Shown here in pieces: positions 37,944-50,250 of a stretch of DNA of 64,000 nt. The DNA lies in the NCBI RefSeq assembly GCF_037042905.1, contig NW_026974140.1, positions 14,062,001 through 14,126,000 on the forward strand, read 5' to 3'. The DNA comes from Lytechinus pictus. Its lineage: Eukaryota > Echinodermata > Echinoidea > Temnopleuroida > Toxopneustidae. The position numbers were made by a program, and so were the translations under genes. Each line of letters begins with the position of its first letter. The first letter of the stretch is position 1. The notes under the pieces were generated by a model. That model did not search any database. It had not been told where the DNA came from and saw only the letters and a list, made by a program, of their open reading frames with translations.

Positions 37944-38890
37944 AATACTGAAGGGAGAGGGAATGAACCAGTAAAGAAGGTTGATTAGGTTTGAGAGATG
38001 GGAAGAATGTGGAAACAAAATGTTAAGCTAGGACAAAGGAGGTAATGGAGAATAATTAGAAAGATTGATAGTGAGAACTTGAAGGGAAAGAGAGGTGGTG
38101 GAGGATGAAGAAGAAAGTGATGAAAGAAGGATGAAAGGGGGGCAGGAGGGGTGAAAGGGGGACTGAGAGGGGAAATAAAAAGAGATTGATAGGTAGGGAA
38201 AGGGAGAAACAAAATTGGAATATGAAAGAGAGAGAGAGGGTTAACACAAGGAGTAGGGAGATAGACAGCGGGTATCGTAAAAAAAGAAAAAAGAAAAGTA
38301 GAAAAATAGGAAATCTTATGATGCACCAAAACTCAGCTGTCATAGAGGAGAGAGCTTATGTATTGGGATGATCTGATTTATGTATCGATCCTACCGCCTG
38401 TCGACTGAGTGGGCATTGTCTTTCAACTCAAATGTCAATACACCCACAGTGACTGACTTTTGAGCTTGGATGTTTCAGGCATCATTTTTTTCCAAAAGGC
38501 ATGAAAATAATGTTGAATGTCATTCAAGAATATAGAAAATGTACTTGTACATAGTCATTTGGTTGAGCCAGGAGAATATGATATTTTTTTGTCTTGTGTA
38601 ATAAGCAAAATTAGTTTGCCTATAACTTTATTAGCCTAACATCTTTTACAGTATGATTTTTAGTTTGTCACAAGTAGAGTGTGAAATGCAAATTGAACAT
38701 CTTCCTGATTGTATTGTTACATGTAAAATGATAAATTACTCAAATGCCTTGCAATAGATGATACATTTACAAACAATACATATTTAAAGATACAGCTACC
38801 ACAATATATCCCAGAATATAATATAATATAAGTCCCAGTTGAAAACTTATTTAATCTCCCATTAGCAGTTTAATATTGTGTTTATTCAGG
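37684..38890. other. No gene; (GA)n microsatellite and purine-rich DNA
   Basis: A (GA)n run lies at 37911-37936, followed by a strongly purine-rich plus strand to about 38310. Minus-strand frames over it read Ser/Pro/Leu/Phe-rich and are artefacts. Confidence 0.7.
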
Positions 38891-39040
38891 AGAATTCAAA
38901 TTCTATTCTTTTTTGTTTTCTATTGTTGTTGTGTTTGTGTTTATTTTCCTTGAAGCGCCATGAGCACCGAAAGGTGGACCTGTGCACTATATAAGTAGCC
39001 ACCATTATTATTTATTATTTATTATTTATATAAATTATAC
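38891..39040 (+). mobile_element. 3' tail of an L2-like LINE or a SINE using it
   Basis: TGAAGCGCCATGAGCACCGA then GTGCACTATATAAGTAGCC then (ATT)n/(TTATTA)n. The AAGCGC...GCGCTATATAA plus short tandem tail arrangement is typical of L2-clade LINE 3' ends and SINEs that copy them. The 5' limit is not defined. Confidence 0.6.
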
Positions 39041-40701
39041 CATAGTGCTACTTATTTTTTTATTTATCATTAAAACCTTTGATATGCTATCAGTTTTTTA
39101 AGTTATAAAAGTACTAATCATAATTATAAGAGCATTTATAATCATGGGATCACCATTTCTAGTTTTATCATTCATTGCAGTATTAGGCTTTAATAGGCAG
39201 CATAGTCTCTTATATTTCAATTTTATCTTTTATTTTAAGAGAAAAGCTTTCATTATAATAACCTTTTCTCCCATTCTATGTTCTTGTATTTCATTCATGT
39301 CTTTATTCTGCTTTAAATTGAACTCATTTTGGATCAATAAAACTGCCAAAAAAAAGTTATTTACTTTAAAAATTATTTAAAATGTAACAATTATTTATGA
39401 CTTATTGCAGATATTAATTGTTATTTAGGCTTTTATTTGATTTGCTTTTATTTCGGCATTCACTTTAAACTTTATTCTGGAATCATGCCAGTTTGAAATT
39501 CCGGTTTTTGAAAAAGGGAAGTTTAACAAGATTAGCATAAAGCCTATATAAACATTTTAATAAACATTTTCTGTTCATAACCAGACAGGGGGTTGAACTT
39601 TAACATGCTTTACACAATTTCCTTCCTGGAAACTAACTTTAGTGCGCCTGTTATCGTCAGGGCCCTTCCTTCCTTGAAACTGGTCCAGAATCATTAAAAA
39701 GCTATCAAGGTTTATCGTGTTGTCATAAAGGTCCAACCTTCAAGTGCAAGTTCCACCAGTTGTTTACATTCTGTGAAACACGGCACACGAACACAAAGCG
39801 GTTGCTCCTGTGTGGAGGTGCGGAGATGGGGAAGATATTGAAACTGAACATTTCAGGGGAATAGCATTTGGGATCAAACTGCTCGGTCATTTTGTGTGGT
39901 GTACATGGATTGGAGAAGTGTTTGTGAGATTTCAATTTCTGAATTTGTGAAGAAATTAATTTTATATACCCACAAGGAAGGATTTGGTTTAAAATAAAAG
40001 GCACAACTGGAATTCTTGTACAATCATTTGGAATGCAGTGTAAGTATTCTTTGAAGTCTCACATTTTCAAAGTATAAATGTATCTTCTCTTCACTCCCAT
40101 ATTTTTGGTTCATTCGGTGGCAGTAGAATAGTAGGCCTATATTCAATATTCATTTCCTTTTGATATTGGACTTCTGTCTAATTTGTGTAGCATAATAAAG
40201 ATATTGACTACTATAATTTATATATAATGCCCATGCAGTTAGTAACTTTCTCTACTTGTAAGATGAACTTCATATCTGTTGGCATCACAATTTCTGAAGC
40301 TAAATTTTTATTATCGTTGAAACTCAAAGACTGAGACCCTACCTCTTTGGGAAAGGTCATTGCTAGATTTCCCAGGATCAGGACTTGTTTTCATTACAAA
40401 CCTAGACAAGTGGAGTGTAATTGAAAGTGGGTAGATTGTTCCCATGGCATAGCAGTACTTTACTGTCCCCATCTGTACTTGTACATGTATACCAGGGAGT
40501 CGCTCATACCATGGACCTAGAGGTCCATGTTCATACTAACAAGAGGTCCATGCATGATATAGTAAGTGCCTGAAATGCTTGTTGGATGTAGATATTTTAT
40601 ATTAAATCTCCATGATTTTTTCATTTTATTTCCTTTGTTGGATAGTGGTGGGGGAAGGTATCAATAGTATTTTGGTAATTCCTTTGCCCTTTTTCATCAC
40701 T
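39041..40701. other. No gene seen
   Basis: AT-rich DNA without recognised features. Confidence 0.5.
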
Positions 40702-40850
40702 TTACTCTAAAAAAATGAAAGGGTGGAAATGATTATTTGACCCTTTAAAGAGGCCAAAGAGTGACAGCGTTTTCAATAAGGGTGGAAATTACTCCCTGGC
40801 CCTTTTTCCATATTTTCCACCCGTTTTGCCGTTTGTGTTTTTAGAGTGTA
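40702..40850. mobile_element. Short MITE, CACTCTAAAAA-type ends
   Basis: The left end TACTCTAAAAAAATG and right end TTTTTAGAGTGTA are inverse. The interior has GGGTGGAAAT in direct copies and TTTTCCACCC in inverse. Same superfamily of ends as the pair at 3398-3871. Confidence 0.7.
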
Positions 40851-42022
40851 CCACCATTTAATTTAACTTAACATCTGATATGTATATCATCATGGTTAAA
40901 AATCTCTTAACAATCTTCACATAGAAAGATTATTAACCCATGCACCTCTTTCCTTTCTTTTTCTTGGTTGGAAATCTTTTGAACCATGTTTCTTTGCTGC
41001 GCTAGTCCAATCTCTCTATGGTGTTTAGAGAACTTCACTTCTCTACAGTGTTTGTATTGAAATCTCTCGATAGAAACTAAAAATACATTAAAGGATTAGT
41101 CTCTGAGTTGCATTATTTACAGCCCACTGAGTGATATTGTATAAAACACATTAACATGAACTTATGAACTTATGAACATGACCATGTATGTTCTACAGAG
41201 ACATGGAAATAACAGTCATGGACATAACATTATCATTATGCAGGAAGTCAGATAACATACAAATCAATTAACATGTTGTTGAAGACATTGGCAGTATTGC
41301 CATCTGCTAAACCTTGAGTTCAAAGTTACAATCAATGACAATAAAACTTTGAATCATGTTACATGTAAGTCTAATAGAAAGCAAATATCTCTTTGTAATC
41401 CTTTGTCAATGATATCTTTTGTTTGAAAATCAGTCACATTTAGAGGTTGTTGGAACAAAATCAAATCATGGTCATGCATGGTTTATACTTTCTGGGTAAT
41501 CAGACAAGTGCACTATCGTTGTCTTTTGTGATATTTTGTTGCTACTCATGAAAAACAAGGATAGGAAATAGCAATTAAAATAAGAAGTCACAGGCATTAT
41601 AATCAGTATTTACCAAGCTATATGTAAGAATGAAAAGGAAAGATAAAGAGAGACTTCCCCCAGTTAAATATTGCTTTTGTTATACATTCCACAACTTCCT
41701 AATATTCCCTTATGTAATCTAAGCTTTGATTAATTAAGATCTATGGGATCATTACAATTTAGAGCAGAATTTTCCCAATTATGGACTGTATTTTGTTTAA
41801 CATTCGGCCAATCAGAACTCTGCATGTTATATGCCATTTGATGTGAAACACTTCATTTAAGAATGCAATCATACCTGTTATCTTTACTATAAGAAATTCA
41901 CATTCACTGAATGATTACAGCATATTAAATTTCATTAACTTAAGTTTAACTGTCAAACTACTTTCTTCAAATCAATATTTTGTAATTGGATTAAACTTTG
42001 GACATCTTCCACACCAAGGCTA
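40851..42022. other. No gene seen
   Basis: AT-rich DNA without recognised features. Confidence 0.5.
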
Positions 42023-42498
42023 GGTGGTTTCAGACCGCCTCGAAGTTCGTCAGTTCCAGATATTCTCTGATCGGGAAATTTACCCCGATCAGAAAATACC
42101 AGGTATTTTGGTAATGTGAAAGCAAACTACACGTAATTTCCCCGAAAGAAAATACCCGCTAAATAGTAGGTACTTGGCGAAATCACGAGAACTTTCGCTG
42201 GGATTTTTCCAAGGTCGCAGGTGTTTTGGCAATGTGAAAGCAATTTACGGGAACTTTTAGCCCAGCGTGTCGTTGGGCGCGGGCGCCGTGGGTGGCTGCA
42301 GGGCTAGTGGTTTTGAATCTCGCGCCTTGCCTGCTTATTAGACCATACTGCGCATGCTCCTAACTACAGGAATTTATCCCGAAGGGTATGTTTCGGGGCG
42401 GTGTGAATGCAGGAATAATTAATGGGTATTTTTTAGCCTAAAAATGTTCTCGTAATTTAACGGGGATTCTTGTGATCGAGGCGGTTTGAAACCGCCTG
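42023..42498. mobile_element. MITE with palindromic TIRs, about 475 bp
   Basis: Left end GGTGGTTTCAGACCGCCTCG, right end CGAGGCGGTTTGAAACCGCC. Each end is itself nearly palindromic (GGCGGTTTNAAACCGCC). The interior repeats GGTAATGTGAAAGCAA and GGCAATGTGAAAGCAA about 120 bp apart. More GC-rich than its surroundings; no coding frame. Confidence 0.82.
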
Positions 42499-44667
42499 CT
42501 GAAAACATTGGCATTGTTTTGTTTGGAACCAGGATGGCAAGCCTACATGTAGATCAGTGTAATAAGCTCCTCCTATAATCTTGGGCCAAATTGGTGGCAG
42601 ACATTGGCATGCAGACTTGACTTTTATTTTGTCAAACTTCAGATGACATGATGGCATTCCACATTTTAATCAATAAATGATTCAGCACGTCTGCAGAATT
42701 TGGTCATGTAGGTCATAGGGAAATACAGTTCAGGCATAGAGCTATTACAGCTCCATGGTTCAGGTTAGAAAGAGTAAAAACCATGGGCAATCCAAAATGG
42801 GGTAATGAGGTATGAAACTGGATTGAGACGAAAGGGCAAGGTGATTCGGAAAGAGAAGAAAGAGATGGAGGAGGAGAGGAAGAAGGAGAAGGAGTAGGAG
42901 GAAACATTTTGAAAGTCAAAGAAAATGACTGATCGACATTATCCAGGATAAGTTATCAACAACATATGAAGATGTTTGATGAATTCATTTTTTTTCTGAA
43001 GAAAGCTTGTAAGCTTTGAAGTATCATGCTGCCGCTAAGAAGGATATGCACACATGCATAATCTTGAAACGTGAGCTCAATCAAAGGCAAGGCCAGTTAC
43101 CGACCATTGATATTAATTGTCAATTAGTTCCATGTTATTGGCACACATGTTCCCATCAATTGTTAATTATAACTACTTAGGAGCAACAATGTTGCAATTT
43201 ATGGTCAGAAGAAAGTACCTCAAAGCTACATGTACACACCTTTTCTATGGTGAAGAATTAGAAACTGTGCTTGAAGATGAGGTGTCTGCATATATAGATT
43301 ATGCATGATTATGCAAATTCATGACTATTCAAGTAGGGGGAATGACACAACAGGTTCACTCCCCATATATTTCTAATTGAAATTATCTCAGTCATGTGAG
43401 AGGCTTTAGAAAATAAATACACTTATGTATAAACAGCTAGGAAAAAATAAATTGATTTGGGGATGACTACTGTTTTCAAATATTCTATGAAATTTGATTT
43501 CAGTCTCGCATAAAATTCCTTATGTATTTGTTAACAGATTATATACATGTATGAGATTTCTCTAGGATTCAGTGAAGCTTTTGAATATTTTTTTTTCGTA
43601 TTTCAATATGGAGGAATACTTTGCGCTGTATTCTTCTCACTGTTTGCTCAGTTTGAATTTATTGTTTGCGCTCTTAAAACTTTGTGGATACTGAAAAGAG
43701 ATTTGAAGTGAATAAAGTAGCTTCAGACAGGAGTTAGACAGGTGCAATTTCAAGAATTGTTTGGGCAAAAAGTTATTGTGCTTAGAAGTTGCCATACAAA
43801 TTTTACAAACTAATAGAAAGCAAACAAAGAGACATGATGGGGAGGAGCTAAAAGGCATACATGTATGTTCAGCTTGTAATATAGAAATAACATGAAGGGA
43901 GTATTGATTTGATGTAGAAAAACACATCAATTTGAAATCATTCAAAGTTTATTAGTAGCCATGGTAATTTGTAAGATTGTGATTTGTTTCTGGGACAGGC
44001 ATGTATTAAAGGCAGTGGACAGGATATGCAAGGGATGAGACAAAAGAGAAGTTAACATGTTATTAACCCTAAAGCTAGCTGATGGATACGTTGGTTTCAA
44101 CCTGGCATACATATTTTCACAGTTTTTTTTAATTGAGATTTTGTCCTGGTGCCATTCGTGAAAACTGATCACACTATTGTCATGCTGTGAGTGTGACTGT
44201 GATTGACATCTAGAATTAGAAAATCTGCAAGTATTTAATTTTGAAATGAAAATTGATAATTCTTAGTCCTGATGGAATAAGGAGGAAATGGCATTGGCCC
44301 ATACATTTTAACAGGCCTATTGTCTAATATTGATTTGGAAGAAATGCAAACAAAGTCTATATCACTCAGAAAGTTCATGGATTATTAAGAAATTCACTAT
44401 TACATAGCTTATAACATAAGCTTTCATGAGTCCTTTAAAAAAGTATATTTTTCCTTTTAGACAATCACCCCTCTGTTCTTTTGAGATCTTCTTAAACATT
44501 TTCGAGATTAGAGCTTACCAATGTGTCTAATAGCAATATCTGTTTTGGACAAACCCACCTATTTACAGATGTTTTTGTATACCAAAGAAAAAAAATTGTT
44601 TGGATGTTTCTGAGAGGAGTTTGAAAAATTGACCAAAGTAATCATACTTTACAATGACCACTTTTTG
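42499..44667. other. No gene seen
   Basis: AT-rich DNA; a purine-rich patch lies at 42840-42905. No coding homology recognised. Confidence 0.5.
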
Positions 44668-44859
44668 TCTCGCCTGCATAGCAGAGCGAGACTATAGGCG
44701 CCGCTTTTCCGACGGCGGCGGCGGCGGCGTCAACATCAAATCTTAACCTAAGGTTAAGTTTTTGAAATTACATCATAACTTAGAAAGTGTATGGACCTAG
44801 TTCATGAAACTTGGACATAAGCTTAATCAAGTATTACTAAATATCCTGCCTGAGTTTCA

Positions 44860-44885
44860 GGTCACATGACCAAGGTCAAAGGTCA
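44860..44885 (+). promoter_or_regulatory. E-box palindrome plus DR1, unit 1
   Basis: GGTCACATGACC (44860-44871) followed at once by AGGTCAAAGGTCA (44873-44885), a perfect direct repeat of the nuclear-receptor half-site with 1-bp spacing. Binding is not shown by sequence alone. Confidence 0.5.
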
Positions 44886-45051
44886 TTTAGGGTCAATGAA
44901 CTTAGACCATGTTGGGAGAATTATTTTCAAAATCTTAACCTAAGGTTAAGTTTTTGAAATTACATCATAACTTAGAAAGTATATGGACCTAGTTCATGAA
45001 ACTTGGGCATAAGGTTAATCAAGTATTAGTGAACATCCTGCCTGAGTTTCA

Positions 45052-45077
45052 GGTCACGTGACCAAGGTCAAAGGTCA
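45052..45077 (+). promoter_or_regulatory. CACGTG palindrome plus DR1, unit 2
   Basis: GGTCACGTGACC (45052-45063), which contains the GTCACGTGAC core of MiT/TFE and USF sites, then a perfect DR1 AGGTCAAAGGTCA (45065-45077). Confidence 0.5.
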
Positions 45078-45214
45078 TTTAGGGTCAATGAACTTTGGCC
45101 AAGTTGGGGGTATTTGTTGAATTACCATCATAACTTTGAAAATTTATGGATCTAGTTCATAAAACTTGGACATAAGAGTAATCAAGTATCACTGAGCATC
45201 CTGTACGAGTTTCA

Positions 45215-45250
45215 GGTCACATGACCATGGTCAAAGGTCATTAAAGGTCA
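45215..45250 (+). promoter_or_regulatory. E-box plus DR1 variant, unit 3
   Basis: GGTCACATGACC, then TGGTCAAAGGTCA (45228-45240; one change in the first half-site), then a further AGGTCA at 45245-45250. Confidence 0.45.
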
Positions 45251-45391
45251 ATGAACTTTGGCCGTGTTAGGGGTATTTGTTGAATTACCATCCTAACTCT
45301 GAAAGTTTATAGATCTAGTTCATACAACTTGGGATATAAGAGTAATCAAGTATCACTGAACATCCCCTGTGAGTTTCAGGTCACAAAACCA

Positions 45392-45404
45392 AGGTCAAAG
45401 GTCA
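45392..45404 (+). promoter_or_regulatory. Perfect DR1, unit 4
   Basis: AGGTCAAAGGTCA again. The E-box palindrome before it has decayed to GGTCACAAAACC, so the DR1 outlasted it in this unit. Confidence 0.45.
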
Positions 45405-45660
45405 GTTAAGGTCAATAAACTTAGGCCATGTTGGGGTAATTGTTGAATTGCCATCATAACTTTGAAAGTTTATGGATAGAGTGAATGACATGTGGACATG
45501 GGTGTAGTTGACAAGTCTTAAGTCACCGTTCAAATGTCAATTATGGTCAATGAACGTGGTATTATGTCATTATATGAATGGTGTTTTTGTGAATGATTAT
45601 TTAATAGTAGTTTTCAAAGTTAGCACTGCTGCTATATTAAATTGCGTAATGCAGGCGAGA

Positions 45661-46469
45661 CTGCCAGAGGCGTTCCACTTGTTGAGGTTAACTATGGCAT
45701 CTCACCATGTCGATGTTCTGTTCTGTCCAATTTATTTTGTATTGATCAAGCATGAACCAAATCCTGAAAATTGAGTGTCCTTTGAACTACCACTGAAAGG
45801 ATTTACCAGGGTCGAGTGACTAACCCCCTATTGTTGGGTATTTTTGAAAAGGAGAACTTTAAAGAGAGAAAGCGACAATAAAACCGCTTCAGGACACATG
45901 CCCTGTGTGAAGCCATGCGCTTTGGTGCACAGTGCTTTGGTGCACAGTGGCGTAATCGCTTCCCTTGAAGAAGTTCTTTTCAATTCAGAGGGGTGAGTCC
46001 AGACAGTGGTTCCATGGTCAGTGCTGTGGATGTCATGTGGAATATGATTCATAACAAGTTGGGATAGTCTTTTATTAGGTAAGAGAAAGAAAAATCTTTA
46101 CTTCAGTCACTTGAAAAACTTGTTATGTATTATTGTAGCAGTTGCCAGACCTAATTAACGAAAAGGACAGCGTACCATTAAATTGTTGTGGACTTTATAG
46201 AGCCTACCTGTACAAGAGTTGTGAAGTTTGATCGAGAAAATGCCAGAATTACTCTTTCTATAATTGATCTAAAAGTACTGTAAGATTGTTTAGTTGTGAA
46301 CTTGTAATATTCATATACTGCAAGTTTAGAGTTTGACTGAGAAAAGTTATTTTCCTAATCTCCCTTTCTCCTTTATGACGTTATAACTCTTTGTATACCT
46401 TTCTCTCTGTATCCCCCTTCCCTTTATTATACATTGATATATTTATTAGATATCTGTCTGTTTGTAATT
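45661..46469. other. No gene seen
   Basis: No coding homology recognised. A local tandem pair GCTTTGGTGCACAGTG lies at about 45919-45949. Confidence 0.5.
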
Positions 46470-46565
46470 GTATTTGTATATTGTAATTTTACTCTGTACA
46501 AGCCATGTAATTCAGCCTTTGGCTGTGAATTGGATTTTATTTTAATAAATACCATTTATCCATCC
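46470..46565 (+). mobile_element. Probable LINE 3' end
   Basis: GTAATTCAGCCTTTGGCTGTGAATTGG (a small hairpin within it, about 46508-46533) is followed by TTTTAATAAATACCATTTATCCATCCA. A stem followed by AATAAA and a short tandem tail resembles the 3' end of CR1/jockey-type LINEs. No coding part is attached. Confidence 0.4.
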
Positions 46566-49500
46566 ATTATATTTTCAACAGTGATCTAAAGTTACTGTCA
46601 GATTAGTTGTGCACTTAGACCTACCGTACATCATAAACATGTAAAACAGGTTAGAAGTTTGAATTTGATGTTGCTCACATCCACTAGGCAAACTATATCT
46701 TCATGTTATTATTTTTTTAATCATAGCCTCATAGGAGTTGACATATTTCATTATTATTTGTTGTTATTTTGATGTTAAGGTTCTAAAATTCTAAAGGCTA
46801 TTATTAGCATAGACATACCATGGACATACATTTTTTTTTGCACAAAAATAGAAGGAAAGAGGGAAATGAAATTTTGGAAACTTCCAGACATAGCAGATAA
46901 TAAAAATGAAGAAAAACTTTCTTTATATCCCATTAAGTCAGTTTTCAGACAATAAGGTTTTGTTGAGCAAAAATACTTGTTTGCTTCTTGGGAAGAGAAA
47001 AGAGCCACATTTTGAATAAGATCTGTGCTGTCTGTTTTGTCTATGTACAAACCAGTTCTAGATCATGCATAATTTGAATAGAGTTTGTTGACTCTGACAG
47101 ATTTAACTTGTATATTTCCGGCTTAACATAAACTCACATTTTTGTAGATGTAGAGCATATTTGCACGTTTCTCTTTTTGTTGGTGTCGCACTCAGCTATT
47201 AAGTGAAATGTCTCCATTATCAAAGCAAGCTTTAAAGGATAAAAAAAGCTATGTGTCGGTTTGCTTAAAAGATACATTTGTATCTAAAGTTAAATGCAAT
47301 AAGTGATATTTGATCATATACATTTGAACAAGAATGAAAGTTGCATTGACAATTTCAATAGATCATTTCAACTTTTGATAATCATGACCCTTTTTGTTTC
47401 AAAACTGGATATTCAGTTATGTGTTTTCCATATTATAGTAAAAAGAAAAGTTGGAATATTGAAGAACTTGTGAATTCAATTTCAAACTTGCTTCAAGCTA
47501 CTATATACTTATATCATATATTTTTCACAAATATCAGAAAATATGTTCCATTCAACACAAAAAATACCCAAGTTCACTGATGATTAACATCAGTTTCATT
47601 TTGATAGAGACACTAAGCGACATCTATGACACTAAACTATGATATACAGGAAGGCACTTTATTATGTTGGATTTCCTCTCCAAACCACACAAGGTGTTAT
47701 GAGGAACAGTGATATCTCAATACTTCTTGAAAGGAAATACCTGTTGGTTGTAATATTATGACATATAATCGAATTATAAACCGGATATTTCTTAGTCTTG
47801 GTGTGTAGATGTTGACTCACTGAGAATTGTCAAAACAGAGGATTTCCAAAAAAATGTGGAGGTGTTATAATACGTAAATATTTTGTCTATAATTTTGTAT
47901 GATTTAAAACTCAATGAGCAGTACCCATGTTTCTTTAGGAAATGAATTGGACAATATTCTAGACATAAAGCAATAGTCAAGTAATTTCTGTGTCTTTCAG
48001 AGACAAATAGAGCAAAAATGATAGATAATCAGTTACACTGATAGACTTATAATGGGGAAATGCATAATAAAGAATGATTCATTGTTCACAAACCACTTTA
48101 ATATTGAGGGAGACATTCACCTGTCAGAGATATATCCCCAAAAATAGAAAATATTAAAATGTCAATTTTATTATATTTTTTTAAACATAATTAAAATGAT
48201 TTACAAATTGTAAGATATTCTTTGATTAATGCAGTTTTGAATAAATAATCCGGTTTGTGCAGTTTATCATTTGCAGGCAGAAAAAATGTTACATATATAT
48301 ATTTCATTTTTGTATGGCAATTGAGGATTAAATTTTTGTTAAGTTTTAAGCCTTGCCCAATGATTTATGTTTGGGTGTAATGAGGGACTTACACCCTCAA
48401 AAGTTTTAATTTTTAAAAGATAGATGATGTAATGTTCTATCTAAAGTGAAATGATAAAAAGATAAGCAAATTTTCATTTGTTGGGTGGGGGGGGGGGGGC
48501 ATACTGACGGGCCTTTCCTTATTCCATAAAAACTTTGTTTCCCCCAACACTCCAGAGTGAACTACACAAACTGTGCAGAATTCATTATAACCATGGACCC
48601 TACTTATTGAAATACATCCATGTTAAAACTGATGTTTTCCTTATTGTTTTGACTCAAGTACCTCTTTGCTTGTAGGCACTATAGGTCCTTCACATTTAAA
48701 AGGATGATATTATTCAAGCTATCAATGCAAACCAATGTGAAGCTATTTTGTTGTCACTAGATAGAAATGATGTCTGATTTGTTTAAAGATGCTGAATTTC
48801 CATTTTTTCATTGCAAACTTGCAGCACTATAGCTTACTTCTCCAGTCAGATATTTTAATGGGAGATAAGGAGGGAAAAATCATGGCATTAGTCCATGCTT
48901 CATTTGATCGACTAGCGAACAACTCTCGAATCCTTCAACCTGAAATGAATTTTACGCAACTGAGTAGTTTACACAAGACAGACACGCCCACATGATCACT
49001 GGCATATCATATTTGCAGATATACTTGATTTGACTAGTGAATATTTGCTAGTGACACGCTTTTGTGTGGCTGTTTACCTGTCAACATGCATATTATTTGA
49101 TGATGAAATTTACACTTTTGCAAAGTTATTAGTTAATGATTTCTAATCACCAAGTATCATTATCATACTCTTCATTCCATATCGTAACCTTTCACTTTAA
49201 AGTGGACCTTAACTAGATAGCCAATTGAATTTCAGAATTCAGACATTGTCACCATTTTCCACCGAGGTGAGAGTGAAAAAGTAATTCATCAAACTTTCAT
49301 GAACTGTGCTGCAAATTATGCTTTTTCTGTAGATGCAAAAGGCCTTACTTTGATCATGGACCTATAATGTAGGTCCATGCTTTCATTTCAATTTCATCAC
49401 AGGAGAGTTTCTAAAGGGATTTTTAAAATTGATTTTTCATTCAAAAATTTGATAAATGACACATTGTATCATTTATCTTTTCCAAAAGTTAGTGGTCTAG

Positions 49501-50250
49501 ATTAATTCATGTCATACATTATGCATGCATGCCATTAGCAGTTTGATTTATGATAAATGTATGTCAAGTTCTATCCATTTCCTATTTGAAACTACACCAA
49601 ACTAAACTTAGAAATGAAATATGTGGACATTCCAAAGAAACATGTGACACTTTACATGAAGTCATTAAAACAAGCTATATATTGGACGGTATAATTGCAA
49701 AAAAGATGATTCAGAAATCAGTGGATTATGTTGAAAGCTGGATGGGGGGGGGGTACTTTAATCAGACTAAGTTGTGAATGTAAACAATGTCTGGGATGTA
49801 TGGATCATTGGTTAAATGCTTTAAAAAAAAGGTGCATTTTTGTTACTTTATTGGGGTTCAAAGGGTAAGCTGTGTGGGTGAGTAAGAAAAGTCATTTAAA
49901 TTCCATTCTTCCAGCAAAACAACATTATACTTCATCCTTCATGTGTCTGTATGAATGGTGAATCATCGTTGCAAATGATTTTCTTCTTACATGCAATGAA
50001 CTAATCCCATTATATTGATAATAGACAGAAACTGAATGGTTGCTGAGAAACCTCATGTACTGGTGTTGTCCCCAGAAGTCAGATAGGTGATAAATTGGTA
50101 AATACAGCGATAATGCAAGTGTCATCAACCTTTATAGCTTGTCATAACATTGACTATAAATCCATGATCTGTTTTAGGTACAATTTGCTTCTGTGTGGAA
50201 TAAACATACAAATCAAATTACATGTATGCATTTTTTTGGTATCATTGCAG
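46566..50250. other. No gene seen; upstream of or first intron in the INF2-like gene
   Basis: AT-rich DNA with a 13-nt G run (48487-48499). If the acceptor at 50250 is real, part or all of this stretch is intron of the INF2-like gene and a non-coding first exon lies further upstream. I cannot place that exon or a promoter. Confidence 0.45.

Larger units (their letters stand above)
44668..45660. mobile_element. Non-autonomous element with tandem DR1-bearing units
   Basis: The ends are 12-bp inverse copies: TCTCGCCTGCAT (44668-44679) and ATGCAGGCGAGA (45649-45660). The left end also forms a hairpin (GTCTCGCCTGC ATA GCAGAGCGAGAC). Then come a (GGC)n stretch and four to five degenerate direct units of about 180 bp. 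Each unit has CTAGTTCATRMAACTTGG, AATCAAGTAT, GAGTTTCAGGTCAC and AAGGTCAAAGGTCA. Short inverse ends, one terminal hairpin and a tandem-repeat core are features of Helentron-derived elements; that class is my inference. No Rep/helicase frame is present. Confidence 0.75.

Noticed and set aside
37803..38343. Minus-strand frames rich in Ser, Pro, Leu and Phe
   Set aside because: They are produced by the purine-rich plus strand and the (GA)n tract.
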